Positions 53,609-62,355 of a stretch of 64,000 bases of DNA are shown here, piece after piece. Position numbers and translations under genes: made by a program. Every line of letters begins with the position of its first letter. Position 1 is the stretch's first letter. The DNA is from Streptomyces sp. VRA16 Mangrove soil (lineage in GTDB: Bacteria > Actinomycetota > Actinomycetes > Streptomycetales > Streptomycetaceae), in NCBI RefSeq assembly GCF_017377775.1, contig NZ_JAFVLN010000001.1:930001-994000 (forward strand), given 5' to 3'. The notes beneath the pieces were generated by a model that saw nothing but the letters and a program-made list of their open reading frames with translations, ran no database searches and was not told where the DNA came from.

Positions 53609-53631
53609 GGTCCGGTCACCGGAACCGGACC
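53609..53631. promoter_or_regulatory. Copy of the cluster motif upstream of the SDR gene, extended palindrome
   Basis: The 17 bp at 53609-53625 read GGTCCGGTCACCGGAAC, one difference from the reverse reference form. The site extends to a perfect inverted repeat GGTCCGGT-N7-ACCGGACC, the most symmetrical copy in the window. It is 43-65 nt before the SDR start. Confidence 0.65.
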
Positions 53632-53653
53632 GCCCGCGTCGGCACAGCCGGCC

Positions 53654-54448
53654 CTACCGTCCGGTGAACACCGGCGGCCGCTTCTCCAGGAACGCCTGGA
53701 GCCCCTCGGCCGCGTCGGCCGTCCCGGTCACTTCGTCGACGCCCTTGGCCTCCCGCTCCAGGGCCTGTTCGACGGGCAGCCCGTACCCCTCGTCGACGAC
53801 GCGCTTGAGCAGGCCGATCGTGGTCGTCGGCTTCTCGGCCAGGCGCTGGGCCCGCTCGGCGACCACCGCGTCGAACTCGGCCTGCGCCACCACCACGTCG
53901 ACGAGGCCGAGCTCCAGGGCGCGCTGCGGCGCCAGCCGTTCGGCCTCGATCATCAGGCGCTTCGCCAGGTGGGGGCCGACGAGCCGGGGGAGCCGCTGAC
54001 TGCCGCCGGCCCCCGGGAACAGGCCGAGGCTCATCTCCGGGAACCCGAACGTGGCCTCCTCCGAGAGGATCCGCAGGTCGCAGGCGAGCGACAACTCAGC
54101 GCCGCCGCCCAGGGCGTGGCCGTTCATCGCCGCGACGACCGGCTTGGGCGCCTGCTCGATCAGCCGCTGGACCTCGATCCACCGGCGCATCTTCGCCTGG
54201 TTGCCCGCCGACAGGTCCCGCATGACCGCGATGTCGGCGCCGGCGATGAAGAACCGTCCGGTGCCGGTGATGACGATGCAGCGCACCTCCGGATCGGCGG
54301 CCAGCGGCGCCAGGACCGCGAGGAACTCCTCGATCATCGCCGGGTTCACGGCGTTCGCCTTGGGCCGGTCCACGCGGACCGTGGCGACGGCGCCGTCCCG
54401 CGTCACGTGCAGGATTCGGTCGACCTGGTTCGTCTTCGTCCCGCTCAT
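53654..54448 (-). CDS. Enoyl-CoA hydratase/isomerase
   Basis: 264 residues of the crotonase family: VDRPKANAVNPAMIEEF, oxyanion segments ITGTGRFFIAGADIAVM (about 59-75) and NGHALGGGAELSLACDLRI (about 110-128), with FGFPEMSLGLFPGAGGSQRL containing the catalytic Glu. Hydrates an enoyl-CoA, or cleaves a hydroxycinnamoyl-CoA to an aldehyde as FCS/ECH systems do. Start overlaps the CoA-transferase stop codon as ATGA. Confidence 0.9.
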   Translation of the reverse strand: MSGTKTNQVDRILHVTRDGAVATVRVDRPKANAVNPAMIEEFLAVLAPLAADPEVRCIVITGTGRFFIAGADIAVMRDLSAGNQAKMRRWIEVQRLIEQAPKPVVAAMNGHALGGGAELSLACDLRILSEEATFGFPEMSLGLFPGAGGSQRLPRLVGPHLAKRLMIEAERLAPQRALELGLVDVVVAQAEFDAVVAERAQRLAEKPTTTIGLLKRVVDEGYGLPVEQALEREAKGVDEVTGTADAAEGLQAFLEKRPPVFTGR

Positions 54449-56748
54449 TCGGTCACTCCCTCGGCGGTCAGCGCCGCCAGCTGTTCGTCGGTCAGGTCAA
54501 GCAGCTCGCGCAGCACCTCATGCGTGTGCTGGCCGAGGAGCGGTGCGGGCCGGTCGAGTCCGCCGGGTGTCGCGGCCAGCCGTGCGACGATGCCCTCGTG
54601 CGGGACCGGCCCGGTCAGCGGATGGTCGAGCACGGTGTAGAAGCCGCGGGCGGCGAGCTGCTCGTCGGCCTCGATCAGGTCCTGTCCGGTCGCCACGACC
54701 GCCGCCGCCACGCCCTCGGCCTGGAGGAGTTCGGCGAGCTTGTGGCCGTCCTGGGCGCGCGTCCAGGCGGCGAGGGCGGCGTCGATCTCGTCCTCGTGCG
54801 CCCGCCGGGTCGCCAAGTCGTCTTCTGCCGCGGGGAGTTCGACGAGGCGTGTCAGGGCGTGCCATTGCGCCTCGTCCGTCACTGACACCGCCAGCCACCG
54901 GTCATTTCCGGCCACCGGGTACACACCGTGGGGCACGGCGTGCGGCGACCGGTTCGGATGCTCCGTCGTGCGGGGGTCGGGCGCGCCGGCGCCGAGGACG
55001 GGCTCCAGGGCCGCGGGGCCCATCGTCGAGGCCATCGCCTCCAGCTGGGACAGATCCACGTGACCGCCACGGCCCTGCGCCAGCAGATCGAGCGTGGCGA
55101 GCACCGCCGAGTTGGCGGCGATCATGTCGCCGAGCCCGAAGGTCAGTCCCTGCGGCGGGCCGTCCGGGTCACGGGTCTCGTAGGCCAGCCCGGACATCGC
55201 GGCGAGCGTGTCGGCGAAGGTCACGGCCTTGCGCCAGGGCCCGGTCTGGCCCACCCCCGCCATGGACACCAGGATGATGTCCGGGTTCAGCTCGCGCAGC
55301 GAGGCGTAGTCCATGCCCCACTTGGCCAGCACACCCGGGCTGAAGTTCTCCACGACGACGTCGCAGTGCGGGACCAGCTCGCGCAGCAGCCGCTGGCCCT
55401 CGTCGGTGCGCAGATTGAGGGCGACGCTGCGCTTGTTGCGGTTGAAGTTGATGAAGTAGCCGCTGTCGTCGGGGTCGGAGCCCGGCCGCAGATGCATCGA
55501 GGGCGCGAAGCGCGTGGGGTCCTTGCGGTGCCGGGACTCGACCTTGACGATGTCCGCGCCGTGCTCCCCGAACTGCTTGGTCACGTACGGGCCGGCGAGC
55601 ACCCAGGTCAGATCGAGGACCCTCACGCCTTCCATGGCCCGGGACTTGGGTCGCTCCTGCTCCTGACGCGCCCGGCCGGTGTGGCGCCACGGAGAGTCGC
55701 CCTCCGCCTCCCGGATCGCGGGCAGGGTGACCGGGCGGGGGAGTGCCGCCCACGGGAAGCCGACGTCCTCGACGCCGCCGTCGGGCAGCCCGTCGCCGGT
55801 GACGGTGACCAGGGAGGCGCGGTCGCGCAGCTGGGGATGCTCGGTCAGTCGCTCGGGCGGCACGACCTCGGCCCATGGCAGGGCGCGCCGCCGTGCCTCC
55901 TCGGCGATCTCGGCGGTGGGCAGCCCCTTCGCGAACTGCCGGACGATCTCGTCGACTTGGGGGCGCTCGCGCCACCGGAACGCGGCGTCCTGCCACCGCT
56001 CGTCGAGCAGTTCACCGGCCGCGCCGTGCTCCGCCATCCACGTCAGCAGATCCGTCCACATCCGGGGGCTGCCGGAGTAGCCCCCGGCCACATATCCGTC
56101 CGCCGTCTCGAAGATCTGGTGCGCGACGTGCTCGTACACCCCTGCGCTGCGGATGGGGAAACGTCCGGCGTGGACCCAGGCGATGGCGGCGGTCTCCAGC
56201 GTGGCGGCGACGGCCTCCTGCGCGGAGACATCGACGAGCTGCGGGGTTCCCGACACGACGGCGAGCAGCGCGCCGATCGCCGCGTGGGCCCCGGCGATCT
56301 GGAACGCCTGCTCGCGCGGCGGCGGCTTGGGCTGTCCGTCGGGGCGCCCGCCGAGCCAGGCCATGCCGCCCGCCGATGCCAGGACCAGATCGTCGACGAC
56401 CCAGTCGCGGCGCGGCCCGGTCAGACCGAACGGCGTCACCACCACGTGCACGGCGTGCGGCCAGCGGGACGATCCGTCCGCACGCAGGCCGCGCAAGTCT
56501 GCGTACGGTCCGCTCTCCAGTACGACATCGGCGCCCGCAGCGAGCGCGTTGAGCTCCGCCGCGTCGCGCACCGTCGTCCAGCGCTTGCCCGCGTGCCAGT
56601 GCGCACGCGCCGCGGGACCGAGACCGGCACCCGACTCGGTCCGTACGACATCGGCGCCGATCCCCACGAGCAACCGGGCGCCCTGGAAGGCGAGTTCATC
56701 GGTCAGGTCGAGCACGCGCAGCGGCGTCTGGTCCGGATCTGTTCGCAC
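54445..56748 (-). CDS. Class III CoA transferase, fused double-domain (CaiB/BaiF)
   Basis: 767 residues, about twice the usual 380-400, made of two CaiB/BaiF halves joined near residue 370. The second half is complete (RVLDLTWVLAGPYVTKQFGEHGAD, NRNKRSVALNLRTDEGQRLL, catalytic Asp541 in GLGDMIAAN). The first half keeps the fold (RVLDLTDELAFQGARLLVGIGAD) but has FQIAGAHAAI where the Asp is expected, so it is probably not catalytic. I chose the GTG at 56748, with AGGAG 5 nt upstream. It would transfer CoA between acids in the pathway operon with ECH and SDR. Confidence 0.87.
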   Translation of the reverse strand: MRTDPDQTPLRVLDLTDELAFQGARLLVGIGADVVRTESGAGLGPAARAHWHAGKRWTTVRDAAELNALAAGADVVLESGPYADLRGLRADGSSRWPHAVHVVVTPFGLTGPRRDWVVDDLVLASAGGMAWLGGRPDGQPKPPPREQAFQIAGAHAAIGALLAVVSGTPQLVDVSAQEAVAATLETAAIAWVHAGRFPIRSAGVYEHVAHQIFETADGYVAGGYSGSPRMWTDLLTWMAEHGAAGELLDERWQDAAFRWRERPQVDEIVRQFAKGLPTAEIAEEARRRALPWAEVVPPERLTEHPQLRDRASLVTVTGDGLPDGGVEDVGFPWAALPRPVTLPAIREAEGDSPWRHTGRARQEQERPKSRAMEGVRVLDLTWVLAGPYVTKQFGEHGADIVKVESRHRKDPTRFAPSMHLRPGSDPDDSGYFINFNRNKRSVALNLRTDEGQRLLRELVPHCDVVVENFSPGVLAKWGMDYASLRELNPDIILVSMAGVGQTGPWRKAVTFADTLAAMSGLAYETRDPDGPPQGLTFGLGDMIAANSAVLATLDLLAQGRGGHVDLSQLEAMASTMGPAALEPVLGAGAPDPRTTEHPNRSPHAVPHGVYPVAGNDRWLAVSVTDEAQWHALTRLVELPAAEDDLATRRAHEDEIDAALAAWTRAQDGHKLAELLQAEGVAAAVVATGQDLIEADEQLAARGFYTVLDHPLTGPVPHEGIVARLAATPGGLDRPAPLLGQHTHEVLRELLDLTDEQLAALTAEGVTE

Positions 56749-56788
56749 CACGGCTCCTCCCCTCACATGTCCGCAGCCTTTGCGGCAT

Positions 56789-56805
56789 CTCACGATCACC
56801 GTGAG
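56789..56805. terminator. Small inverted repeat between IclR2 and CoA-transferase genes
   Basis: CTCACG-ATCAC-CGTGAG has 6-bp arms and lies 41 bp upstream of the CoA-transferase start and 60 bp past the IclR2 stop. It may be a weak terminator or an operator. Confidence 0.35.
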
Positions 56806-56864
56806 AGGGGAGGCGGGCCACCGGTGTGTTCTGCTGGCCGGACCGGGACCGTCGCCGCGCGCGC

Positions 56865-57713
56865 TCAGCCCGTGACGACGCGCACGGCGGTCGGCTGCTG
56901 TTTCGGCGTGCGAACCGTGCGCACCGCGCGAGCCGGGTCGTACGACGTTTTGCGCGCCACACCCCGCGCGATGCGCTCCGCCGTGTCCTGCACCATCGCG
57001 AGGTGCCGCTCCACCGACACCTGCGTGACCGGTCCGGTGATCGACAGCGCCGCGTACTCCGACCCGGCCAGCGCCACCGGGACGGCGAGGCTGGCGTCCC
57101 CGATCCTGACCCCCTCCAGCTCCAGCGCGTACCCCTCCCGTGCGGTCCGGGCCAGCCGCTGGGCCAGGACCTGCGGGTCCGTGACGGAGCGAGGGGTCAT
57201 GGCGGGCAGCCCCTTGGCGACGAGCTCCGCGACCCGCTCGGGTCCGTCGGGGGCCAGGGCGAGCAGCACCCGACCGGTCGCCGTGCAGGAGGCGGGCAGT
57301 CGGCCGCCGACATAGGAGTGGGTGAGGACGTTGGCCTCACCTGCGATCTTCTCCAGGAACAGGACGTGGGTCCCGTCGAGGACCGAGAGGTGCACGGCCG
57401 TGCGGGTCCGGGTGAACAGGTCGGTCATCAGCGGCCGGGCCACGGTGCGCAGCACGGAGGAAGCGGGCACCCGCTGCCCCAGCTGGAAGAGCCGGATGCC
57501 GAGCTCGTACCGTTCGCCGTGCCGGTCGAGCAGCCCCCACTGCACCAGTTCCTGGGCGAGCCGGTACGCCGACGCCTTGGGCACGCCCGACCTGCGGCTC
57601 AGCTCGCTCAGCCGCAGCCGGTCCGCGCCCGACTCGAACGCGGCGAGCAGCAGCTGCGCCTTGCCCAGTACGGAATTGGGCAGCAGGACATCCTCTTGCG
57701 CGTACGACCCCAT
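56865..57713 (-). CDS. IclR family regulator (IclR2)
   Basis: 282 residues, clearly a paralogue of the 40131-40991 regulator: NSVLGKAQLLLAAF, LSELSRRSGVPKASAYRL (recognition helix differs from KATVHR in IclR1), YELGIRLFQLGQRV, and the ligand-domain block SCTATGRVLLAL. AGGGGA 5 nt before the ATG at 57713 fixes the start; an ATG at 57779 would overlap its own operator. A 7-bp perfect palindrome at 57759-57778 lies 46-65 nt upstream, typical of autoregulation. Upstream of the CoA-transferase operon. Confidence 0.88.
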   Translation of the reverse strand: MGSYAQEDVLLPNSVLGKAQLLLAAFESGADRLRLSELSRRSGVPKASAYRLAQELVQWGLLDRHGERYELGIRLFQLGQRVPASSVLRTVARPLMTDLFTRTRTAVHLSVLDGTHVLFLEKIAGEANVLTHSYVGGRLPASCTATGRVLLALAPDGPERVAELVAKGLPAMTPRSVTDPQVLAQRLARTAREGYALELEGVRIGDASLAVPVALAGSEYAALSITGPVTQVSVERHLAMVQDTAERIARGVARKTSYDPARAVRTVRTPKQQPTAVRVVTG

Positions 57714-57758
57714 TGGCGTCCCCTCACTTCGTCTCATGGCGACACAGGCCATTTGAAG

Positions 57759-57778
57759 TGCAACAACGCCATGTTGCA
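57759..57778. promoter_or_regulatory. Probable IclR2 operator
   Basis: TGCAACA-ACGCCA-TGTTGCA is a perfect 7-bp inverted repeat with a 6-bp centre directly upstream of the IclR2 gene. It is unlike the 17-bp motif found elsewhere in the cluster, so the two regulators probably have different sites. Confidence 0.65.
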
Positions 57779-57800
57779 TAGAGGGGCGGGGACGTAAACA

Positions 57801-59138
57801 TCAGGCAACAGGTGCGCCGATGTGCTCCTTCCGTGCCTGGTCGGCGGGGATTTCGGGGCCCCGCGGCACCTGTGCGAAGAAGACCAGCGCCACCAGCGTG
57901 ACGAGCGCCATACCCATGGTCAGCAGCGCGACCGGCAGGAAGTGACCCGTGGCGGCGAGCAGCGCCGCCGCCGCGAGCGGCGAGAGACCGCCGGCGATCG
58001 CCGACGACAGCTCGTGGCCGAGCGCCATCCCGGAGTAGCGCGTGCTGGTGCTGAACAGCTCGGAGAAGTACGAGGGCTGGACCCCGATCATCGCGGCGAT
58101 GGCGATGTGCCCGACGATGAACGCCGCCCACACCGCGGCGGGCTGTCCCGTGTCCATGAGCAGGAAGAAGGGCGCCGCCCACAGCAGCATGCCGAGCGCC
58201 CCGCCCAGATAGACCGGCCGCCTGCCCACCCGGTCGGAGAGCCGCCCGAAGACGACCATCATCACCGAGTCCACCAGCATGCCGACGATCCCGGCCCACA
58301 GCAGCACGCCCGAGGAGATCCCCACGTACGCCCCGTATACGAGGGAGAACGACATGAAGATGTAGCTGGCGCCGCTGTCGGCGAAGCGCAGGGCCATCGC
58401 GAACAGCACCTGGCGCGGATGGTTCCGCAGCACCTCCCGCAGGGGCGAGTGCGCCGGGGCCTCGGCCTTCGTGGAATCGGCCTCGAAGCTCTCCGTCTCG
58501 CCGAGGTTGCGGCGGATGTAGATCCCCACCACGAAGATCACCGCGCTGGCCAGGAACGGGAGCCGCCAGCCCCAGGCGAGGAACCCGTCGCCGGACACCC
58601 GCTCGGCCAGCCACAGCGCCAGCGCCGAGAGCACGAAGCCCAGGCCCATGCCGCAGGAGCTGAACGAGGCGAAGAAGCCACGCCGCTCGGCCGGGACGTT
58701 CTCGGTGATGATGAGGACGCCGCCGCCCCATTCGCCGCCGGCGGCCGCGCCCTGAAGAACCCGGAGCAGCACCAGGAGCAGCGGCGAGAGCAGTCCGGCC
58801 GTGGAGTACGAGGGCAGCAGCCCCATACAGAAGGTGGCGCCGCCCATCAGGGAGAGCGTCCCCATGAGGGCGACCTTGCGCCCGCGCCGGTCACCGATGT
58901 GGCCGAAGATCACGCCCCCGAGGGGCCGGGCGGCGAACCCCACCGCGTGACCGGCCAGGGCGGCGATCGTGCCGAGCAGCGGATTCTCGCCGGAGGGGAA
59001 GAAGACCTGGCCGAGAACCAGTGCGGCGGCGGTGGTGTAAAGGAAGAAGTCGTACCACTCCATCATGTTGCCTGCGACGGACGCGATGACCACGCGCCGC
59101 GTCGTCGCTGCGCCCTCGGTCGTGCTCTTGCGGGGCAT
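57801..59138 (-). CDS. MFS metabolite:H+ symporter (MHS family)
   Basis: 445 residues with 12 predicted helices and the MHS opening VIASVAGNMMEWYDFFLYTTAAAL (about 17-40). GHIGDRRGRKVAL is MFS motif A, and LQGAAAGGEWGGGVLIITENVP is the MHS signature. Relatives carry shikimate, proline, citrate, alpha-ketoglutarate or aromatic acids in with protons. AAGGAG 5 nt before the ATG fixes the start. It lies above IclR2 and the side-chain operon, so uptake of an aromatic acid is likely. Divergent from the ABC importer. Confidence 0.88.
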   Translation of the reverse strand: MPRKSTTEGAATTRRVVIASVAGNMMEWYDFFLYTTAAALVLGQVFFPSGENPLLGTIAALAGHAVGFAARPLGGVIFGHIGDRRGRKVALMGTLSLMGGATFCMGLLPSYSTAGLLSPLLLVLLRVLQGAAAGGEWGGGVLIITENVPAERRGFFASFSSCGMGLGFVLSALALWLAERVSGDGFLAWGWRLPFLASAVIFVVGIYIRRNLGETESFEADSTKAEAPAHSPLREVLRNHPRQVLFAMALRFADSGASYIFMSFSLVYGAYVGISSGVLLWAGIVGMLVDSVMMVVFGRLSDRVGRRPVYLGGALGMLLWAAPFFLLMDTGQPAAVWAAFIVGHIAIAAMIGVQPSYFSELFSTSTRYSGMALGHELSSAIAGGLSPLAAAALLAATGHFLPVALLTMGMALVTLVALVFFAQVPRGPEIPADQARKEHIGAPVA

Positions 59139-59303
59139 GTGCGCTCCTTGCCGTTCGAGCCTCGGATCGGTGGAGCGTACGAACGGCCGGAAGTCACCTC
59201 AATCGTGCCGGTCCATCAGGCGGGACACCGTGCTTTCCGCGGACCTCCCGGAGTGCCAGGTTTCCGCCACCTCGACAGCACTCCGACTCGGAGGTCGTAT
59301 CCG

Positions 59304-60290
59304 ATGTTCCGTCACCACCGGCCGGGCGTGCGCCCGGCCGCCGCTGTGGGCACCCTGTTCGCTCTCCTGTTCGCCACCGCCTGCGGGGCGGGCACCACCG
59401 ACTCGGCGGGTTCCGCCGGCGGCAAGAGCCCGACCGTGCGGCTCGCGCTCGGCGTCGACGCCTCGTACGCCCCGCTGTACCTCGCCATCGAGCGCGGCAT
59501 GTTCAAGAAGGCAGGCGTCGACGTCCAGCTGATGAAGGTGGAGGGTGGGCCGGCCGCCGCGCAGGCGGTCACGGCCGGCACCGCCCAGATGTCCGCCAAC
59601 GCCGACTCCACCGCCCTTCCGCAGATGGTGAGCAACCCGGCCCTGCGGGCCCTGGGCGTCTTCCAGTCCTCGGGCCGCCTCCTCAAGGTCGTCCTGCGCA
59701 AGGGCATCACCTCGCCGAAGCAGATCAGGACGATGGGCTCGATCCAGGGCATCGGCCTGTACGCCACGCACCAGTACCTGGAGCACAACGGCATCGACCC
59801 GGACTCCGTGAAGATCCAGCAGAGTTCGCCGCAGGAGATCCCCACCATGCTCCAGCGCGGCGACATCGACGGCTACATCCTCTTCGACCCCTGGGTGACC
59901 AAGGGCGTCGAGGCGGGCGGCCACATCGCCGGATCCACCGGCGACTTTGGTGTCACGTACCGGCAGTGGCTGCTCGCGGACCAGAAGTGGCTGAAGGACC
60001 ACCAGGACGTCGCCGGGAAGGTGTTCAAGGTGGTCGCCGAGGCCGACCGGCTGGTGACGAAGGACCCGCACGCGGCCGCCCTCGCCTCTCGTGAGCAGGC
60101 CCAGCTGCCAGTGGCCGGAACGGAGAAGGCCATCGGTGAAATCACCTTCGAGTCCCGCGCCCTGACCTCGGCCGATGTCACGTCCTCGCGCAAGATCGTG
60201 GACTTCCTCCTCGCGGAGAAGCTCGTCAAGAGCGCACCCGACTACGACACCGTGCTGCTGTCCGGCTGGTACGACCAGCACGCCAGGTGA
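59304..60290 (+). CDS. NMT1/TauA-SsuA-type binding lipoprotein 1
   Basis: 328 residues with a lipoprotein signal (LFALLFATACGAG; Cys near 27) and the SsuA/TauA/ThiY-like fold: RLALGVDASYAPLYLAIE, MFKKAGVDVQLMKVEGG, DGYILFDPWVTKG. Such proteins bind sulfonates, nitrate, pyrimidines or aromatic acids such as phthalate. GGAGG lies 9 nt before the ATG. A second paralogous binding protein follows, then ATPase and permease genes. Confidence 0.88.
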   Translation: MFRHHRPGVRPAAAVGTLFALLFATACGAGTTDSAGSAGGKSPTVRLALGVDASYAPLYLAIERGMFKKAGVDVQLMKVEGGPAAAQAVTAGTAQMSANADSTALPQMVSNPALRALGVFQSSGRLLKVVLRKGITSPKQIRTMGSIQGIGLYATHQYLEHNGIDPDSVKIQQSSPQEIPTMLQRGDIDGYILFDPWVTKGVEAGGHIAGSTGDFGVTYRQWLLADQKWLKDHQDVAGKVFKVVAEADRLVTKDPHAAALASREQAQLPVAGTEKAIGEITFESRALTSADVTSSRKIVDFLLAEKLVKSAPDYDTVLLSGWYDQHAR

Positions 60291-60317
60291 CCGGCTCCGA
60301 CGAGCCGTGTCGCGACC

Positions 60318-60335
60318 GTCCCACTGAGCGGACCG
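60318..60335. promoter_or_regulatory. Possible copy of the cluster motif between the binding-protein genes
   Basis: GTCCCACTGAGCGGACC matches the reference copy at 13 of 17 positions, in the 143-bp gap before binding protein 2. The match is weaker than those near the oxygenase and carboxylesterase. Confidence 0.4.
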
Positions 60336-60433
60336 CCGCGCATGCGCCTGCCCTCCGAGCGGCAGTACCGTTCGCCAACTCGCGGCCCCGCACCCCGATT
60401 TCCCGCCGAAAAGCGCCCCCTTCCGAGGTGACC

Positions 60434-61450
60434 ATGCAAACAGCGTCCCGCTCGACATCCCGCCCGATCCGTCGCATCGCCGGCACCCTTCTCTGCACCG
60501 CCGCACTGACCTTCGTGACCGCGTGCGGAGCGGGGACCACCGACTCCGGGGCCGGCTCGGGCTCCGGCGGCGGGGCGGGTGACCCCCACATCCGGATCGC
60601 CGTCGGCGTCGACGCCGGGTACGCGCCGTTCTTCGTGGCCGACGCCGAGGGCCTGTGGGCCAAGCACGGGGTCGACGTCGACCTCGTCCAGTTCGCCAAG
60701 GGCGGTGAAGGCGTCGACGCGCTCAACGCCGGACAGGTCCAGATGGCGGGGAACTCCGACGTCACGACCATCGGCCTGCTCGCCCAGAACCCGAAGCTGC
60801 GCTCCCTGCTCGTGTACGAGCAGTCCGGGCGCTACCTCAAGGTCGTCATGCGGTCCGGGGTGAAGTCCCCCGACAAGATCCGCAAGATGGCCGTCGTGCC
60901 GGGCCTGTCCGAGCTGGCGACCACGCGGTTCCTCGAGTCGAAGGGCATCAAGACCGACTCGGTCAAGTTCGTCACGGCCGACCCCGCCGAGATCCCGGCC
61001 CTCACCAACAAGGGCGACGTGGACGCGTACGTCCTGTGGGAGCCGTGGCCGTCCAAGGGCAAGGAGCTGGGCGAGCGGATCCTGGAGTCCACGGGCGACT
61101 ACGGATTCAGCTACCAGCACTGGCTCCTGTCGACCTCGCCCTGGCTCAAGGACCACAAGAGCACCGCCGTCAAGGTGGCCGAGGCCCTCGAGGAAGCGGC
61201 CAAGAAGACCGAGAGCGACCCGCAGGCCGCGGCGAAGGCCACCCAGGACGCCGCGAAGATCCCCACCGACCAGACGGTGAAGGCGGTGAAGGAGATCGAC
61301 TTCGGCGTCCGTGACTTCACCGACAAGGACCTGAAGGGCTACGACGACACGGCCGACTTCTACGTGAGCACCGGCAAGGTCAAGGGACGCCCCGACGTTG
61401 CCGGCACCGTCCAGCGCGGCTGGCTTCCCGAGAACACGAAGGGGTCCTGA
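60434..61450 (+). CDS. NMT1/TauA-SsuA-type binding lipoprotein 2
   Basis: 338 residues, paralogous to the preceding protein throughout, including the same lipobox environment (FVTACGAGTTDS) and matching blocks IRIAVGVDAGYAPFFVADAEG, DVDLVQFAKGG and DAYVLWEPWPSKG. GAGGTGACC precedes the ATG. Its stop overlaps the ATPase start by one base (TGATG), so this copy is the one tightly coupled to the transporter. Two binding proteins probably widen the range of compounds imported. Confidence 0.88.
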   Translation: MQTASRSTSRPIRRIAGTLLCTAALTFVTACGAGTTDSGAGSGSGGGAGDPHIRIAVGVDAGYAPFFVADAEGLWAKHGVDVDLVQFAKGGEGVDALNAGQVQMAGNSDVTTIGLLAQNPKLRSLLVYEQSGRYLKVVMRSGVKSPDKIRKMAVVPGLSELATTRFLESKGIKTDSVKFVTADPAEIPALTNKGDVDAYVLWEPWPSKGKELGERILESTGDYGFSYQHWLLSTSPWLKDHKSTAVKVAEALEEAAKKTESDPQAAAKATQDAAKIPTDQTVKAVKEIDFGVRDFTDKDLKGYDDTADFYVSTGKVKGRPDVAGTVQRGWLPENTKGS

Positions 61451-62355
61451 TGACCAAGGGGATCGAGAAGGAGACGGTAGCGGAGACGCGGGCCGCGGCA
61501 GCGGTCGCGGTTCCGGCCCCCCGCGCCCCGGCGCAGGCGGCGGCCGGCCGCGGTGCGGCCCTACGGGTCGAGGGCGCGGGTATCTCCTTCGGTGAGTTCC
61601 AGGCCGTCCAGGGCATCGACCTGGACATCCCGGCAGGGGAGTTCCTCTGTCTGCTCGGACCGAGCGGCTGCGGCAAGTCCACCCTGCTGTCGGCGATGGC
61701 GGGATTCATCCAGGTCAGCGAGGGGTCCCTCACCGCGGACGGTGCCGCCGTCCGCGGCCCCGACCCCGAACTCGGCATGGTCTTCCAGAGCAGCGAGGCC
61801 CTCTTCGACTGGATGACGGTGCAGCAGAACGTCACCTTCGGGCCTCGCATGCGCGGCCTGTCCCGTGCCGAGCAGAACCGGGTGGCCGACGAATACCTCG
61901 GCCTGGTCGGCCTGCGCCACTGCGCGGACCGCTACCCCGGCCAGCTCAGCGGCGGCATGCGCCAGCGCGTCCAGATCGCCCGGGTCCTGGCCAACGAACC
62001 GGGCGTCGTCCTCATGGACGAGCCCTTCGGCGCGCTCGACGCGCAGACCCGGCAGGTGCTCCAGCAGGAGACGGCCCGCATCTGGAGCGCGTCCGGCTGC
62101 ACCGTCGTCTTCGTCACCCACGACATCGACGAGGCGATCCTCCTCGCCGACCGGATCGCCGTGATGACGGCGGGCCCCGCCGCGTCGATCAAGTCCCTGT
62201 ACACGGTGGACCTGCCGCGCCCGCGCGACGAGTCCGACCCCGCAGCCCTGCGCCTGCGCAGCCAACTGCGCGAGGACATCGGAGAAGAGGTGCGCAAGGC
62301 CATGCGTGATCAAGGACTCGACGACCGGCCCGACCGAGAGGCGAAGGGCGCATGA
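61450..62355 (+). CDS. ABC transporter ATPase, SsuB/TauB type
   Basis: 301 residues after an Ala/Pro-rich N-terminal tail. Walker A is GPSGCGKST (70-78), the Q-loop is MVFQSSEALFDWMTV, the signature LSGGMRQR (166-173), Walker B VVLMDEPFG with Asp190/Glu191, and the H-loop FVTHDIDEA. Powers import with the permease downstream, whose start overlaps by ATGA. Confidence 0.94.
   Translation: MTKGIEKETVAETRAAAAVAVPAPRAPAQAAAGRGAALRVEGAGISFGEFQAVQGIDLDIPAGEFLCLLGPSGCGKSTLLSAMAGFIQVSEGSLTADGAAVRGPDPELGMVFQSSEALFDWMTVQQNVTFGPRMRGLSRAEQNRVADEYLGLVGLRHCADRYPGQLSGGMRQRVQIARVLANEPGVVLMDEPFGALDAQTRQVLQQETARIWSASGCTVVFVTHDIDEAILLADRIAVMTAGPAASIKSLYTVDLPRPRDESDPAALRLRSQLREDIGEEVRKAMRDQGLDDRPDREAKGA

Noticed and set aside
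59210..59226. A further possible copy of the 17-bp motif upstream of binding protein 1
   Set aside because: Only about 11 of 17 positions match without gaps, close to what is expected by chance in GC-rich DNA.
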